A DNA stretch of 63,590 nt from Streptacidiphilus melanogenes (GCF_000787835.1 NZ_BBPP01000016.1:1-63590), one strand, 5' to 3'. Shown: positions 1 to 8,496, counted from the stretch's first letter. The notes: a model not told the origin generated them from the letters alone. Program-made: numbers and translations.

Positions 1-198
1 GCCCTCCAGCCCGAAGCCGGTCGCACGGTGCCGACGCAGCGGCTCCACCTCGTTGAACGAGCCCTCATCCAGCAGCAGCGCGATACGCTCACGCGCGGTC
101 AGCTTGCCCTTCGCATGCTGCGCCTCGGTCGCCGCCTCACTCGGTCCCGCCAGCACCCGCTCGCGGATCGCCTGCAACTCCTCAACGCCGCTGGGCAT
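1..198 (-). CDS. Acyl-CoA carboxylase, carboxyltransferase (beta) subunit, N-terminal part, cut by window edge
   Basis: Reading the minus strand from an ATG at 198 gives about 66 residues that fit the N terminus of propionyl/acetyl-CoA carboxylase beta chains: KGKLTARERI, then LLLDEGSFNE and the HRATGFGLE segment. A GGGAGG ribosome site precedes the ATG. In this family the subunit transfers carboxyl from biotin to acyl-CoA, giving malonyl- or methylmalonyl-CoA. It lies 39 nt after the malonyltransferase stop and in the same direction, so it is probably the next gene of the polyketide operon and supplies extender units. The rest lies left of the window. Confidence 0.85.
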   Translation of the reverse strand, partial: MPSGVEELQAIRERVLAGPSEAATEAQHAKGKLTARERIALLLDEGSFNEVEPLRRHRATGFGLEG

Positions 199-237
199 CC
201 GGGCCTCCCCCTCGGTTCTCGGGCGATGTTGCGGCCA

Positions 238-1197
238 TCACGCGGCCGCCATCGCGGGCGCGGCGGCCTCCGCCGCCAGACGGTGCACGTCCTCGGGTGC
301 GGTCACGGCGACCGCGCGGGCGGTCGGGTCGGTGCGCTGCAGCAGGCGGGTGAGCGGCCCGGCCGGGGCCAGCTCGATGTGCAGCGCGCCGGGGGCGAGC
401 CGGGCGATCGACTCGCTGCAGCGGTCCCAGCGGACCGGTGAGGTGATCTGCGTGACCAGCCTGCGCCGCAGGTCGTCGGGGCCGGTGACCGGAGCGCCGT
501 CGGCGTTGCCGAGCAGCGCCGCGTCGGGATCGGTGAACCGGCTCTCCCGGACCGCGCGGGCGAATTCCTCCACCGCGGGCGCCATGGCCTCGGTGTGGAA
601 GGCGCCCGCCACCGCCAGCGGCGCGACACGCGTGCCCGGGGCAGGGGCGGCGGCCAGCGCCTCGACGCGGTCCAACGGCCCGGCCGCGACGAACTGGTGA
701 CTACCGTTCCAGTTGGCCACGGTCAGCCCGGCGGCCACGACCGCGTCGACGATGTCCGCGTCCGCCGCTCCCGCCCGCTTCGTCGGCATCACCGCGGCCA
801 TACCGGTCGGGGCGGTCCCGCACGCCGCGGACATCGCGGCGCCGCGAACGTGCGCGAGGCGGACCGCCTCTCCCGGGGCGAGGTACCCGGCGGCAGACGC
901 GGCCGCCAGCTCGCCGACGGAGTGCCCCGCGAACAGCACCTCGCCGGAGGCCATCGGGACCTCGCTGCGCAGCAGCCGGCAGGCCAGCAGGGACGTGGCG
1001 ACGATCAGCGGCTGTGCGAAGGCCGTGTCGGCCAGCAGCGACGCGTCACGTCCGGCCTCGGCCAGATCGAACCCCACGGCCTGCGACCAGTCGCCGACCA
1101 GGTCCACGGCGCCGGAGACGCGCTCCAGCCAGGGATCGAGCATCCCGGGCCGCTGGACTCCCTGCCCGGGGGCAGTCACGACGTAGTGGTAGACCAC
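238..1197 (-). CDS. Malonyl-CoA:ACP acyltransferase, FabD-like
   Basis: About 319 residues. The nucleophile elbow GHSVGE (Ser about 93) and the catalytic His in GAFHT (about 201) are intact, and the length is normal for stand-alone FabD. It should load malonyl from CoA onto the cluster ACP. I chose the GTG at 1197 because AAGGAGG sits just upstream; a longer frame to 1269 has no family-like sequence. Type II PKS clusters usually borrow the fatty-acid FabD, so a dedicated copy is a notable but not unique feature of reducing type II systems. Confidence 0.88.
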   Translation of the reverse strand: MVYHYVVTAPGQGVQRPGMLDPWLERVSGAVDLVGDWSQAVGFDLAEAGRDASLLADTAFAQPLIVATSLLACRLLRSEVPMASGEVLFAGHSVGELAAASAAGYLAPGEAVRLAHVRGAAMSAACGTAPTGMAAVMPTKRAGAADADIVDAVVAAGLTVANWNGSHQFVAAGPLDRVEALAAAPAPGTRVAPLAVAGAFHTEAMAPAVEEFARAVRESRFTDPDAALLGNADGAPVTGPDDLRRRLVTQITSPVRWDRCSESIARLAPGALHIELAPAGPLTRLLQRTDPTARAVAVTAPEDVHRLAAEAAAPAMAAA

Positions 1198-1297
1198 TGC
1201 TTCCTCCTTCTTGCTTGGTAGGACGAGCTCTTGGTGGACGTGCGCTTCGTGGACCGGTTCTCGCGGCACGAGCCCTCCGCCGGACGGGCCGGGGCGT

Positions 1298-1768
1298 TCA
1301 GGCGGCGCTCTCGGGGTCGCCGAGCGAGCCGGCGGGGCGGATCAGGGTGATGGCGCGCTCCACCTCGAGGACGATCCGGCCGTCCCCGCTCGCCCGGGAG
1401 ACCCCGGTGAAGGTGGCCGTCTCCTCGTCGCGGTCGACGAGTTCGACGGAGTGCACCAGCAGCTCCCCGGCGCCCGCCGCGCCAAGCACCCGCACGCCGC
1501 GGGCCGAACCGAAGATCAGCAGCTGGCCGTCGGCCTCCTCGGACTCCTGGAGCACGAGCAGCCCGCAGGCCTGGAGGAAGGACTCCAGCGTCAGGGTGGC
1601 GGGGAACCGTCCGGGCCGGGCGGTGCCCAGGTGGCTGTCCAGCTCGTGGTAGGTGACCGCCTTCACGGCCTCCATGGCTCCCGGTGTGTGCCGGGCGATC
1701 CGGTCGACGTGCAGGGCAGGGTAGCCGTAGGGCAGCAGGTCTCCGGGGTCGGGATGGGTCTGGCTCAT
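1298..1768 (-). CDS. FabZ/FabA-type hotdog dehydratase-like protein lacking the usual catalytic His
   Basis: 156 residues with a FabZ-like opening (LPYGYPALHVDRI) and a hotdog helix (LTLESFLQACG). At the active-site segment, where FabZ has GHFPG, this protein reads GRFPA, so the catalytic His is replaced by Arg while the helix Glu is kept. The start overlaps the stop of the canonical dehydratase by 4 nt (ATGA). By analogy with paired dehydratases of reducing type II PKSs, I infer a heterodimer in which this is the non-catalytic or specificity subunit. It could also have another hotdog activity. Confidence 0.75.
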   Translation of the reverse strand: MSQTHPDPGDLLPYGYPALHVDRIARHTPGAMEAVKAVTYHELDSHLGTARPGRFPATLTLESFLQACGLLVLQESEEADGQLLIFGSARGVRVLGAAGAGELLVHSVELVDRDEETATFTGVSRASGDGRIVLEVERAITLIRPAGSLGDPESAA

Positions 1769-2166
1769 GTCCGGTGCCTCCAGGTCGCGACGATGCGGGC
1801 GCAGCGCTGTCCCCGGGTGCTGCAGGTCGCCTTGGTGACCAGGCGGTCTCCGTCACGGTCGACCGCCACCTCGAACAGCACCTCGTCGTCGGCCAGGGCC
1901 GGCCGGCTGAAGCGGGCCGAACCGACTTCCACCAGTTCGACGCCGCCGAGCGCGCCGTCCAGGTGCAGTTCGAGCATCTGCTGCAGGCTCTCGATCAGGA
2001 AGACCCCGGGATAGACCGTCAGCGAGGGGAAGTGCCCAGCGAGGTACGGGTCGTCCCTGACGACCTTCTTGCGGCCGACGAATCCACCCTCGACGGCCTC
2101 GACATGGTCCACGGCCACCAGCGGCAGCCGACGGGCGTCGGCCCGGATCGGAACGGTCGTCGTCAT
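1765..2166 (-). CDS. 3-hydroxyacyl-ACP dehydratase, FabZ-like
   Basis: 133 residues. It has the full FabZ active-site segment AGHFPSLTVYPGVFLIESLQQM, with catalytic His in HFP and Glu in the helix. It would remove water from 3-hydroxyacyl-ACP to give the trans-enoyl unit. The operon shows no enoyl reductase in this window, so each KS-FabG-FabZ round is expected to leave a double bond and build a polyene. It overlaps the following degenerate dehydratase by 4 nt and starts 5 nt after the FabG stop. Confidence 0.87.
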   Translation of the reverse strand: MTTTVPIRADARRLPLVAVDHVEAVEGGFVGRKKVVRDDPYLAGHFPSLTVYPGVFLIESLQQMLELHLDGALGGVELVEVGSARFSRPALADDEVLFEVAVDRDGDRLVTKATCSTRGQRCARIVATWRHRT

Positions 2167-2170
2167 GGCG

Positions 2171-2881
2171 TCACACGCCCATGCCGACGCCGCCGCCGAT
2201 CGGGATGGACGAGCCGGTGACGAAGCCGGCCTCGTCGGAGACCAGGTAGGCGACCAGCGCGGCCACCTCCTCCACCCGGCCGATCCGGCGCAGCGGCGTC
2301 TGCGAGATGATCTCCTTGCGCCGCCCCTCCGAGAGGTCGGCGATCATGTCGGTCTCGATCAGGCCCGGCAGCACGACGTTGGACGTGATGCCCGCGCGCC
2401 CGAGCTCCCAGGCCAGCGACCGCGCCAGACCGATCAGGCCGCTCTTCGAGGCGGCGTAGTTGACCTGGCCGGGGGAGCCCCACAGGGCGACGATCGAGGA
2501 GACGAAGACCAGTCGCCCCCACTTGTTCCCCATCATGTCCGCGACCGTCTCCCGGGCCACGTTGATGGAGCCGGTGAGGTTGGTGTCGAGGACGTCCTGG
2601 ACGGCCTCGTGGGTCTGGGTGAGCAGCAGGCCGTCGTTCATGATCCCGGCGCAGTTGACGACGATGTCGATCTCGCCGAGGATCTCCCGGGCCCCCGCGA
2701 CGGCGTCGCTGACCGACTGCGCGTCGCGGACGTCGCACTGGACGAACGAGACGCCGTCCACCTCCGGCTTGGTGGTGCGGGCGGTGCCGACCACGCGGTA
2801 GCCGCGCTTGTTCAGATCACTCGCGATCGCCGCTCCGATGCCTCGGCTGGCACCGGTGACGAGCACTCCCCGACTGGTCAT
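2171..2881 (-). CDS. 3-oxoacyl-ACP reductase, FabG-like SDR
   Basis: 236 residues, a classical short-chain dehydrogenase. The nucleotide-binding TGASRGIG lies at residues 9-16, NCAG at about 76-79, and the catalytic Ser, Tyr and Lys are visible (VSS, then YAASK at about 142-146). It reduces the beta-keto group of the ACP-bound chain with NADPH. The start at 2881 overlaps the upstream HAD stop as ATGA. The longer frame reaching 3319 runs antisense-like through the HAD gene and is not used. Confidence 0.92.
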   Translation of the reverse strand: MTSRGVLVTGASRGIGAAIASDLNKRGYRVVGTARTTKPEVDGVSFVQCDVRDAQSVSDAVAGAREILGEIDIVVNCAGIMNDGLLLTQTHEAVQDVLDTNLTGSINVARETVADMMGNKWGRLVFVSSIVALWGSPGQVNYAASKSGLIGLARSLAWELGRAGITSNVVLPGLIETDMIADLSEGRRKEIISQTPLRRIGRVEEVAALVAYLVSDEAGFVTGSSIPIGGGVGMGV

Positions 2882-3588
2882 CCTGTCGCTCCCTCGTGTG
2901 TGTCGGCTGCTGCCGTGTCGTTCGGTCCGGCGGCGGCGCGCGTGCCGCCGTCCTGCAGGAAGGCCTCGATCCGCGTGATGGCGGCGCGAGTGGAGCGGCC
3001 GCCGCCGACCACTCCGGTCCAGCCCGCGCGGCGGGCGCCGGCGACGTTGTCGTCCAGGTCGTCCACCAGCACGTTGGCCTCGGGCGGCAGGCCGGACCGC
3101 GCCTCGGCGAGGCGGAACATCGCAGCCTCGGGCTTGCGGGTACCGAGGTCGCAGGAGAGCAGGACCTCGTCGAACATCCCCGCCCAGGCCTGGAAGTCGC
3201 CGAAGTGGTCCCTCCAGTCCGCGGGCAGGTTGGAGATCATCCCGACGAAGACGCCCGCCTCGCGCCAGCCCCGCAGGGCGGCGACCCACTCGGCGTCGAT
3301 CCGCCGGTCGCTCCACCACTCCGCGCCCAGGTTGGCGAGGTCCGCCTCGATCCCGAACCGGGCGGCGAGCTCACGCTCGATCTCCCCGGCCCACTGCCGT
3401 TCGTCGAGGATTCCGGAGTCCAGCACGGCCATCCCGTCCGGACAGCCGTGCCGGTCGGCCAGAGCCCGCAGGCACTGCCCCAACTGCTCGGGCGTGAACG
3501 GCTTCCCCTCACAGTAGGCGTGCAGTCCGTCCCGCAGCGGCGGGGTCAGCACGCCCCGGAAGTCCGTCCAGATCGCGTGCCGGCTCAC
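2878..3588 (-). CDS. HAD-superfamily hydrolase, likely phosphatase
   Basis: About 236 residues from a GTG at 3588 that overlaps the AfsA-like stop as GTGA. HAD motifs are present: WTDFRGVLT (nucleophile Asp about 9), SNLP (motif II), TRKPEAAMF (motif III Lys) and VLVDDLDDN (motif IV). It sits directly after an AfsA-like gene and before a FabG reductase. In GBL and methylenomycin-furan pathways an AfsA-type condensation with dihydroxyacetone phosphate is followed by reduction and dephosphorylation. Dephosphorylation of a butenolide or furan phosphate is therefore the inferred job. The substrate cannot be read from the sequence. Confidence 0.8.
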   Translation of the reverse strand: MSRHAIWTDFRGVLTPPLRDGLHAYCEGKPFTPEQLGQCLRALADRHGCPDGMAVLDSGILDERQWAGEIERELAARFGIEADLANLGAEWWSDRRIDAEWVAALRGWREAGVFVGMISNLPADWRDHFGDFQAWAGMFDEVLLSCDLGTRKPEAAMFRLAEARSGLPPEANVLVDDLDDNVAGARRAGWTGVVGGGRSTRAAITRIEAFLQDGGTRAAAGPNDTAAADTHEGATG

Positions 3589-4571
3589 CGCTCCCGGCCC
3601 CTCGTGCCGTCCCCCGCCACGGCAGGCGCCAGGCGGAAGGACATCCGGGTCACCACCAGGTCCTGCTGGACGCACTCGACATCGACCCACTCGCCGCGCC
3701 GGGTGGCCACGATCCGGGTGTCCGCGTCGAGTTCCGCGAACTGCGGGAAGGTGGCGCGGACCGCCGTCACCGCGTGCCCGGTCGGGTCTCCCGACCCGGC
3801 CAGCGCGAGCTGGCGGCCCGCCTCGATCAGCACCATGGCCGGGAAGTGGTCGTAGTCGTGGTCGAACAGGCTCGCGTTGGCGAGGTCGGGGGCCAGGGTC
3901 GCGCTGACGACCTCCCCGTCGCCCCGCACGTCGGCGAGGGCCACGTTGGCGGCCAGGGTCCGCGCCACGCTCTCCGGCGCGGCCAGGCCCTCCGGCCGGG
4001 CGGCGGACCGCAGGCCCGCCGTGGTCGGCGGCAGCGACCCGCTGCGCTGGTACGCGCGCAGCTCCTGGTAGCGGGTCTTGGGCACCCCCTGCACCGCCAT
4101 CGACGCGCGCACCAGCACCGGGCCCGCGTCTGCCGCGCCGCCCTCGCCCGACTCGCCGTCGGATCCGTCCGTGCAGCGCTGGGCGTAGGCGATCTGCTTC
4201 GGCGAGCCGTCGCCGCGCAGGCGCAGCGCCTCGAACTCGGTCGCGATCCTCAACTCGCCCCCGACCCGCGTCAACGCGGCGAGGTCGGTGATCTCCAGCT
4301 CGATCGAGTTGAAGAAGAAGGCGATGTCGTTCGAGAGGCCCTCGAACTCGTGCGCCGCGCTGAGCGCCGTCTGGCGGCAGGCCTCGACGAGCAGCAGCAC
4401 GTCCGCGAGGTGCGTTCCCGGGTGGTCGCGGTAGTACGGACTGACGGCCGTGGTGACCGTCGAGCCGCCGTACCCGCCGTCGGCCTCCCGCCAGGGCGGC
4501 GAGACCAGGATCTCCTGCTCGTTGGCCCGGTGGACCAGCTCGCGCCGGACCCGGGCGGCGGTCGCCGTCAC
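3585..4571 (-). CDS. AfsA-like double hotdog protein inside the PKS operon
   Basis: 328 residues with two AfsA repeats. The first has VHRANEQEILVS and VLLLVEACRQTALSAAH; the second has ASLFDHDYDHFPAMVLIEAGRQ. AfsA enzymes join a beta-ketoacyl chain from ACP to dihydroxyacetone phosphate. Its place between the KS partner and a HAD phosphatase, overlapping both by 4 nt, ties it to the biosynthetic operon rather than to the regulatory block, which has its own AfsA homologue at 14432. I infer that it may add a three-carbon unit to the polyketide. A dehydratase-like role of the hotdog fold is an alternative. Confidence 0.8.
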   Translation of the reverse strand: MTATAARVRRELVHRANEQEILVSPPWREADGGYGGSTVTTAVSPYYRDHPGTHLADVLLLVEACRQTALSAAHEFEGLSNDIAFFFNSIELEITDLAALTRVGGELRIATEFEALRLRGDGSPKQIAYAQRCTDGSDGESGEGGAADAGPVLVRASMAVQGVPKTRYQELRAYQRSGSLPPTTAGLRSAARPEGLAAPESVARTLAANVALADVRGDGEVVSATLAPDLANASLFDHDYDHFPAMVLIEAGRQLALAGSGDPTGHAVTAVRATFPQFAELDADTRIVATRRGEWVDVECVQQDLVVTRMSFRLAPAVAGDGTRGRER

Positions 4572-5665
4572 GAGCCCGCCCCGATGGTGAGCACCGCCGC
4601 CGCCACGGCCCCGGAGGGGTCGATGCCGGTGATCAGCACGCCGTCACCCGGCTCGCCCAGTGCGACCGCCGCGGCCAACTGCATGGCGCCCAGGGCGCCA
4701 CCGCACTCGCCGACCGCCGCCCGCACGTCCACCCGCTCGGCGTCGAAGCCGACCAGCGCCTTCTCCTCGGCGGCGGACAGGCTCGTCCCGACCGCGCCCG
4801 GCAGGAGGAGCCGGACCTCGACGCCGGCCGACGTGGCGGCCCGCACGGCGCGGTCGACCGCGCGGCGCAGCGCCTCGGCGTAGCCGTCCTCCGTGCGCTC
4901 GGGGGAGAACAGCACCTCGCAGGCGGTCACCTCGGCCAGCGCCGACGGCGCGTCCGGACCCGCCGGCTCCACGGCCACCAGGGCCACGCCCTCGCCGATC
5001 GCCACGCTCTGGTCCACCTCGCCCTTGAGGCGGGTCCCCCACGCGGTGTGGGGGGAGAGCTCCTCGACGCCGCCCACCAGCATCCGCTCGGCGTGACCGC
5101 AGCGGATCAGCCGCGCGGCGTAGCGCAGCGCGGACAGCGCGCTCACCGAGCCGTTGGCCACGGTGGAGTTGGGGCCGCGGAACGAGTGCCAGATCGCGAT
5201 CTGACTGGCACAGCAGTTCATCGTGGTGTTCGGGAAGACCGCCGGATTGACCAGGTCGATCCCCTTGCCCTCGATGACGTCGATGTCCAGCTGGATGCTG
5301 CTGCTGAGGCTGCCGACCACGGTGCCCATCGCGATCCCGGTGGACCCCCAGGAGGCGTCGGCCACCTCGTGACGCCCGCTCAGGCCGCGCTTGAGCAGCG
5401 TGCTGGCCGCCAGGCCCAGCGCGGTGCTGCGGTCGAGGTTCTTCGTCCCCTTCCTCGGCACGTAGTCGGTGATCCTGAAGTCGGGCACGGCCGCCACCCG
5501 GCCGGGCAGACCCGCGTACTGGTCCCCCTCGGCCTCGGCCGGAGTGCCGAACGGCCCGTCGTCCCCGGCCGGCCGGCGCAGCCGGGCGCGCAGTGCGTCC
5601 AGGCCGACACCGGCTGCTGACAGCACGGACACCTCGGTGATCCGCAGCTCCTCGGTCGTGGTCAT
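4568..5665 (-). CDS. Chain-length-factor-like ketosynthase partner (KS-beta), catalytically degenerate
   Basis: 365 residues with the thiolase fold of a type II KS. At the nucleophile position it has ANGSVSAL where the partner KS has TACSAAN, so Cys aligns with Gly (about 172). The HGTGT and GHTMGA histidines are also absent (PGAVGTS and GECGGALGA). This matches the non-condensing partner of a KS-CLF heterodimer, which sets chain length. The start at 5665 overlaps the KS stop as ATGA, the usual KS-CLF coupling. The classic aromatic-PKS Gln is not present, which fits the reducing subclass better. Confidence 0.87.
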   Translation of the reverse strand: MTTTEELRITEVSVLSAAGVGLDALRARLRRPAGDDGPFGTPAEAEGDQYAGLPGRVAAVPDFRITDYVPRKGTKNLDRSTALGLAASTLLKRGLSGRHEVADASWGSTGIAMGTVVGSLSSSIQLDIDVIEGKGIDLVNPAVFPNTTMNCCASQIAIWHSFRGPNSTVANGSVSALSALRYAARLIRCGHAERMLVGGVEELSPHTAWGTRLKGEVDQSVAIGEGVALVAVEPAGPDAPSALAEVTACEVLFSPERTEDGYAEALRRAVDRAVRAATSAGVEVRLLLPGAVGTSLSAAEEKALVGFDAERVDVRAAVGECGGALGAMQLAAAVALGEPGDGVLITGIDPSGAVAAAVLTIGAGS

Positions 5666-6915
5666 CGCCGCTCCTCCCCCGCGCCGACCGGCTCGCGGTC
5701 GGTGTAGGCGCCGAATATCGTGATGGCGTTGTTGCCGCCGAACGCGAACCCGTGGTTCTGCGCGACCCGCACGTCGGCGGTCCGCGAGCCCGAGCCGACG
5801 AAGTCGATGCCCTCCCCGAAGGCCGGGTCCACGTTCCGCAGGTTGACGGTGGGCGGCAGGAAGGACTCCTCGATCGCCTTGCAGCAGGCGATGGCGCCGA
5901 AGCCGCTGGCCGCGCCCATGGTGTGACCCAGCATCGACTTGAGCGAGCTCATCGGCGGGTGCTGCTCGCCGAAGACCAGCCGCGTGGCGGTGACCTCGGT
6001 GATGTCGTTGGTCGGCGTGCCCGTGCCGTGCGCGCAGACGTAGTCGACATCGCCCGCCTCGATGCCCGCGTTGGCGTGGGCCCGGCGGATGCAGTCCGCG
6101 ATGCTCTCCGCGTCCGGGTGCACGATGTGGTGGGCGTCGCAGCTGAGCCCGTAGCCGAGCAGCTCGGCGTAGATGCGGGCGCCGCGCGCCTTCGCGTGCT
6201 CCAGCTCCTCCAGGACCAGCACCGCACCGCCCTCGGCGGTGACGATGCCCGTGCGGTCCCGGTCGAACGGCTGCGGCACCTCGTCGGCCACCGCGCCGAG
6301 GCTGAGGAAGCCGGCGTGCGTGAACCGGTTGACGCTGTCGGCGCCGCCCGCGACCATCACGTCGGACTCTCCGACGATGATCTTGTCGGCGGCGCTGCCG
6401 ATGGCGTAGTTGGCCGCCGAGCAGGCCGTGGGGATGACCACGGTCTCGCCGAACAGCCCGAGTTCGACCGAGACGGCGGCCGCGATGTTCCCCGCGGGGA
6501 TCTTGGCGACCAGGTCGGTGGAGATCCGGCCGGGACCGCCCTCGAGCCACTGCTTGGTCAGCGTGTCGACCGTCGGCGCCTCGCCGTTGGTGGTGCCGAT
6601 GATCGCGCCCGTCGTGGCGCGGGTCTCCTCGTCGAGTTCGAGGCCGGCGTCCTCGACGGCCAGCCGGGCGGCGGCGGCCGCGAAGTGCGCGGTCCGCCCC
6701 CAGTCGTCCAGGTCGATCCGGCGGACGATCGAGGCCGGGTCGAACCCGTGCACCTCGCCCGCCATGTGGGAGGGGAAGTCGCCGCTGTCGAAGGACTCGA
6801 TCTCCGAGACCCCGCTGCGGCCGGCCCTGACCCCCTCCGCGAACTCCTGGGCGCCGGTCCCGATGCTGCTCACACAGCCCAGGCCGGTCACCACGACCCG
6901 ACGTGTGCGGCTCAC
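5662..6915 (-). CDS. Type II beta-ketoacyl synthase (KS-alpha)
   Basis: 417 residues with an intact Cys-His-His triad: PTACSAAN (Cys165), HGTGTPTND (His296) and GHTMGA (His331). NHGFAFGGNN follows near the C terminus. It performs decarboxylative condensation of malonyl-ACP with the growing chain, with the adjacent degenerate partner. The GTG at 6915 overlaps the ACP stop. Together with FabG, two FabZ-like proteins and ACP this gives the gene set of highly reducing type II PKSs such as those for ishigamide-type polyenes. Confidence 0.92.
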   Translation of the reverse strand: MSRTRRVVVTGLGCVSSIGTGAQEFAEGVRAGRSGVSEIESFDSGDFPSHMAGEVHGFDPASIVRRIDLDDWGRTAHFAAAAARLAVEDAGLELDEETRATTGAIIGTTNGEAPTVDTLTKQWLEGGPGRISTDLVAKIPAGNIAAAVSVELGLFGETVVIPTACSAANYAIGSAADKIIVGESDVMVAGGADSVNRFTHAGFLSLGAVADEVPQPFDRDRTGIVTAEGGAVLVLEELEHAKARGARIYAELLGYGLSCDAHHIVHPDAESIADCIRRAHANAGIEAGDVDYVCAHGTGTPTNDITEVTATRLVFGEQHPPMSSLKSMLGHTMGAASGFGAIACCKAIEESFLPPTVNLRNVDPAFGEGIDFVGSGSRTADVRVAQNHGFAFGGNNAITIFGAYTDREPVGAGEERR

Positions 6916-7190
6916 TGGTCGCCGCCCTTGCCGTCGCGGATGTCGATGATGCGCTGGACCAGGCGGGCGACGGTGCGCAGGTCCACGACCTGCTCGCGCG
7001 GCACCCGGATGGACAGCTCCTTGTTGACCCGGGCCAGCACCTGGATCAGGCCGAGCGAGTCCGCGCCGTACACGTCGATCAGGTCCGCGTCCACGTCGAC
7101 CTCGGCCGGCTCGACGTCCAGCTCCAGCTCGTCGACGATGATGTCGAGGGTGGTGGCGCGGACGACCTCGTCGGAAACGACAGTGATCAC
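6912..7190 (-). CDS. Acyl carrier protein
   Basis: About 92 residues, acidic, with the phosphopantetheine site GADSLGLIQ (Ser about 45). The GTG at 7190 follows an AAGGA-containing leader; a longer in-frame ATG at 7238 lacks ACP-like sequence. It carries the chain between KS, FabG and FabZ. It is the first gene of the coupled block ACP-KS-CLF-AfsA-HAD-FabG. The 106-nt gap upstream holds a three-copy direct repeat. Confidence 0.9.
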   Translation of the reverse strand: MITVVSDEVVRATTLDIIVDELELDVEPAEVDVDADLIDVYGADSLGLIQVLARVNKELSIRVPREQVVDLRTVARLVQRIIDIRDGKGGDQ

Positions 7191-7251
7191 TTCTTCATCC
7201 TTTTCTGTGTGTGATTTCTGTACGCACTGCCACTCCATGGAGCGTGCGCAG

Positions 7252-7283
7252 GAGATTTCGAAAGAGATTTCACAGGAGATTTC
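7252..7283 (-). promoter_or_regulatory. Three 8-bp direct repeats with 12-bp period upstream of the ACP gene
   Basis: On the minus strand GAAATCTC occurs three times, starting exactly every 12 bp, in the gap between the monooxygenase stop (7297) and the ACP start (7190). This is the only sizeable gap within the operon, so it may hold an internal promoter. Short in-phase direct repeats are the usual form of SARP activator sites, although those commonly repeat at 11 bp. No SARP gene is visible in the window. Confidence 0.45.
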
Positions 7284-7296
7284 CCGAAAGCCTGGC

Positions 7297-8496
7297 TCAG
7301 GCGTGCGACGCCTCGGACTCGCGGCGGTTTCCGGGATTTCCAGGGACGTGCAGCTGGCTCATCCTGGCCACCCGGTCGACGTGCGCCCGCGGATCGTCGC
7401 TCATCGCGGCGTACCTGCCGTCACGTGCGGCGATCTCGGCTCCGTCGCGGAGGCCGCCGTCCCTGGCGTGCTCGATCGCGGTCGCCATGACCAGCCGGAT
7501 CGCACTCTGACGCTCGGCGTCGTAATCCTGCAGAAAATTCTCTGCGAGGGGGCTTTCCAGGCCGTTTCGCCGTGCCTCCACGATACGCCAGGAAAGTGCC
7601 GCCGCGTCAAGTATTCCAGAATTCATTCCCTGACCGCCGGCCGGTGCCATCACGTGCGCGGAATCGCCCGCGAGAAGGCACCGGCCCAGGCCGAAGGCGT
7701 CCGCGATCGCGAAGCGCGCCTCGAAGTCCGCGGTGGAGACGAGGTCCCGCACGACTCCGCGTCGGGTGCGCGGACCGCGCTCGTCCAGCAGCCGCTGGAA
7801 CGACGCCGCGGAGGCGTCCGGGGAGTCCGGCGTGAGCCGGTACGCGAGACGGTAGGCACGACGGTCGTGCGGCCCGATGGCCAGGCCGCCGCCGGGCGTC
7901 CAGCAGTAGGCGGCCTCGTCCTCGGGCAGCCCGTCGATCACCGCGTCGGCGATCCTGAAGGAGACCCGGGGGCCGACGTCGGCCATCGCGATGCCGAGCA
8001 GGCCGCGCACCGCGCCGCCCGCCCCGTCGGCGCCGACGAGCAGCCGGGCCGACCGGCTCGCGAGCTGCCCGTCGGAGCGCACCTGGACCGTCACCTGCTG
8101 GTCGTCCTGGTCGAGGTGGACGACCTCGCCGTCGTCGACCTCGCCCCCCGCGACCAGGAACGCCGACTCCAGGGCGGCCTCGGTGTCGTGCTGCGAGACG
8201 CCGAGGGCGAACCCGTAGCGGGTGTCCGTCAGGCGGTCGATCTCGAAGCGGCCGATGGGGTCGCCGGATGAGTAGTAGCCGAGCCGGGTGACCCGGCTGC
8301 CCGACGCGGCGAGCACGTCGGTCACTCCGGTCGGCTCCAGGATCGCCAGGGCGTGCGGCCAGATCACTGAGGCCCGCGAATGGCCGCTGAAGGGCCGGTG
8401 TTTGCGCACGATTCGGACCGAGAGACCGGCTCGGGCGAGGAGGCACCCCGCCGTCAGTCCGGTCGGGCCGGCGCCGACGATCAGGACGTCTAGCAC
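7297..8496 (-). CDS. FAD-dependent aromatic-hydroxylase-type monooxygenase
   Basis: About 399 residues of the group A flavoprotein (PHBH/UbiH) family. The N-terminal dinucleotide fold reads VLIVGAGPTGLTAG, the middle DG motif GADGAGG, and the second FAD/ribose motif GDSAHVMAPAGGQGMNSG. The GTG at 8496 overlaps the stop of the KAS III gene by 7 nt and has GGAG upstream, so translation is coupled. It probably tailors the product by hydroxylation or epoxidation. The substrate is unknown. Confidence 0.87.
   Translation of the reverse strand: MLDVLIVGAGPTGLTAGCLLARAGLSVRIVRKHRPFSGHSRASVIWPHALAILEPTGVTDVLAASGSRVTRLGYYSSGDPIGRFEIDRLTDTRYGFALGVSQHDTEAALESAFLVAGGEVDDGEVVHLDQDDQQVTVQVRSDGQLASRSARLLVGADGAGGAVRGLLGIAMADVGPRVSFRIADAVIDGLPEDEAAYCWTPGGGLAIGPHDRRAYRLAYRLTPDSPDASAASFQRLLDERGPRTRRGVVRDLVSTADFEARFAIADAFGLGRCLLAGDSAHVMAPAGGQGMNSGILDAAALSWRIVEARRNGLESPLAENFLQDYDAERQSAIRLVMATAIEHARDGGLRDGAEIAARDGRYAAMSDDPRAHVDRVARMSQLHVPGNPGNRRESEASHA

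Noticed and set aside
5752-8271. Very long plus-strand open frame opposite the KS and ACP genes
   Set aside because: Its sequence is Arg/Asp/Gly/Val-rich without any domain and is antisense to clear KS, ACP and monooxygenase genes; long antisense frames are an effect of high GC at third codon positions.
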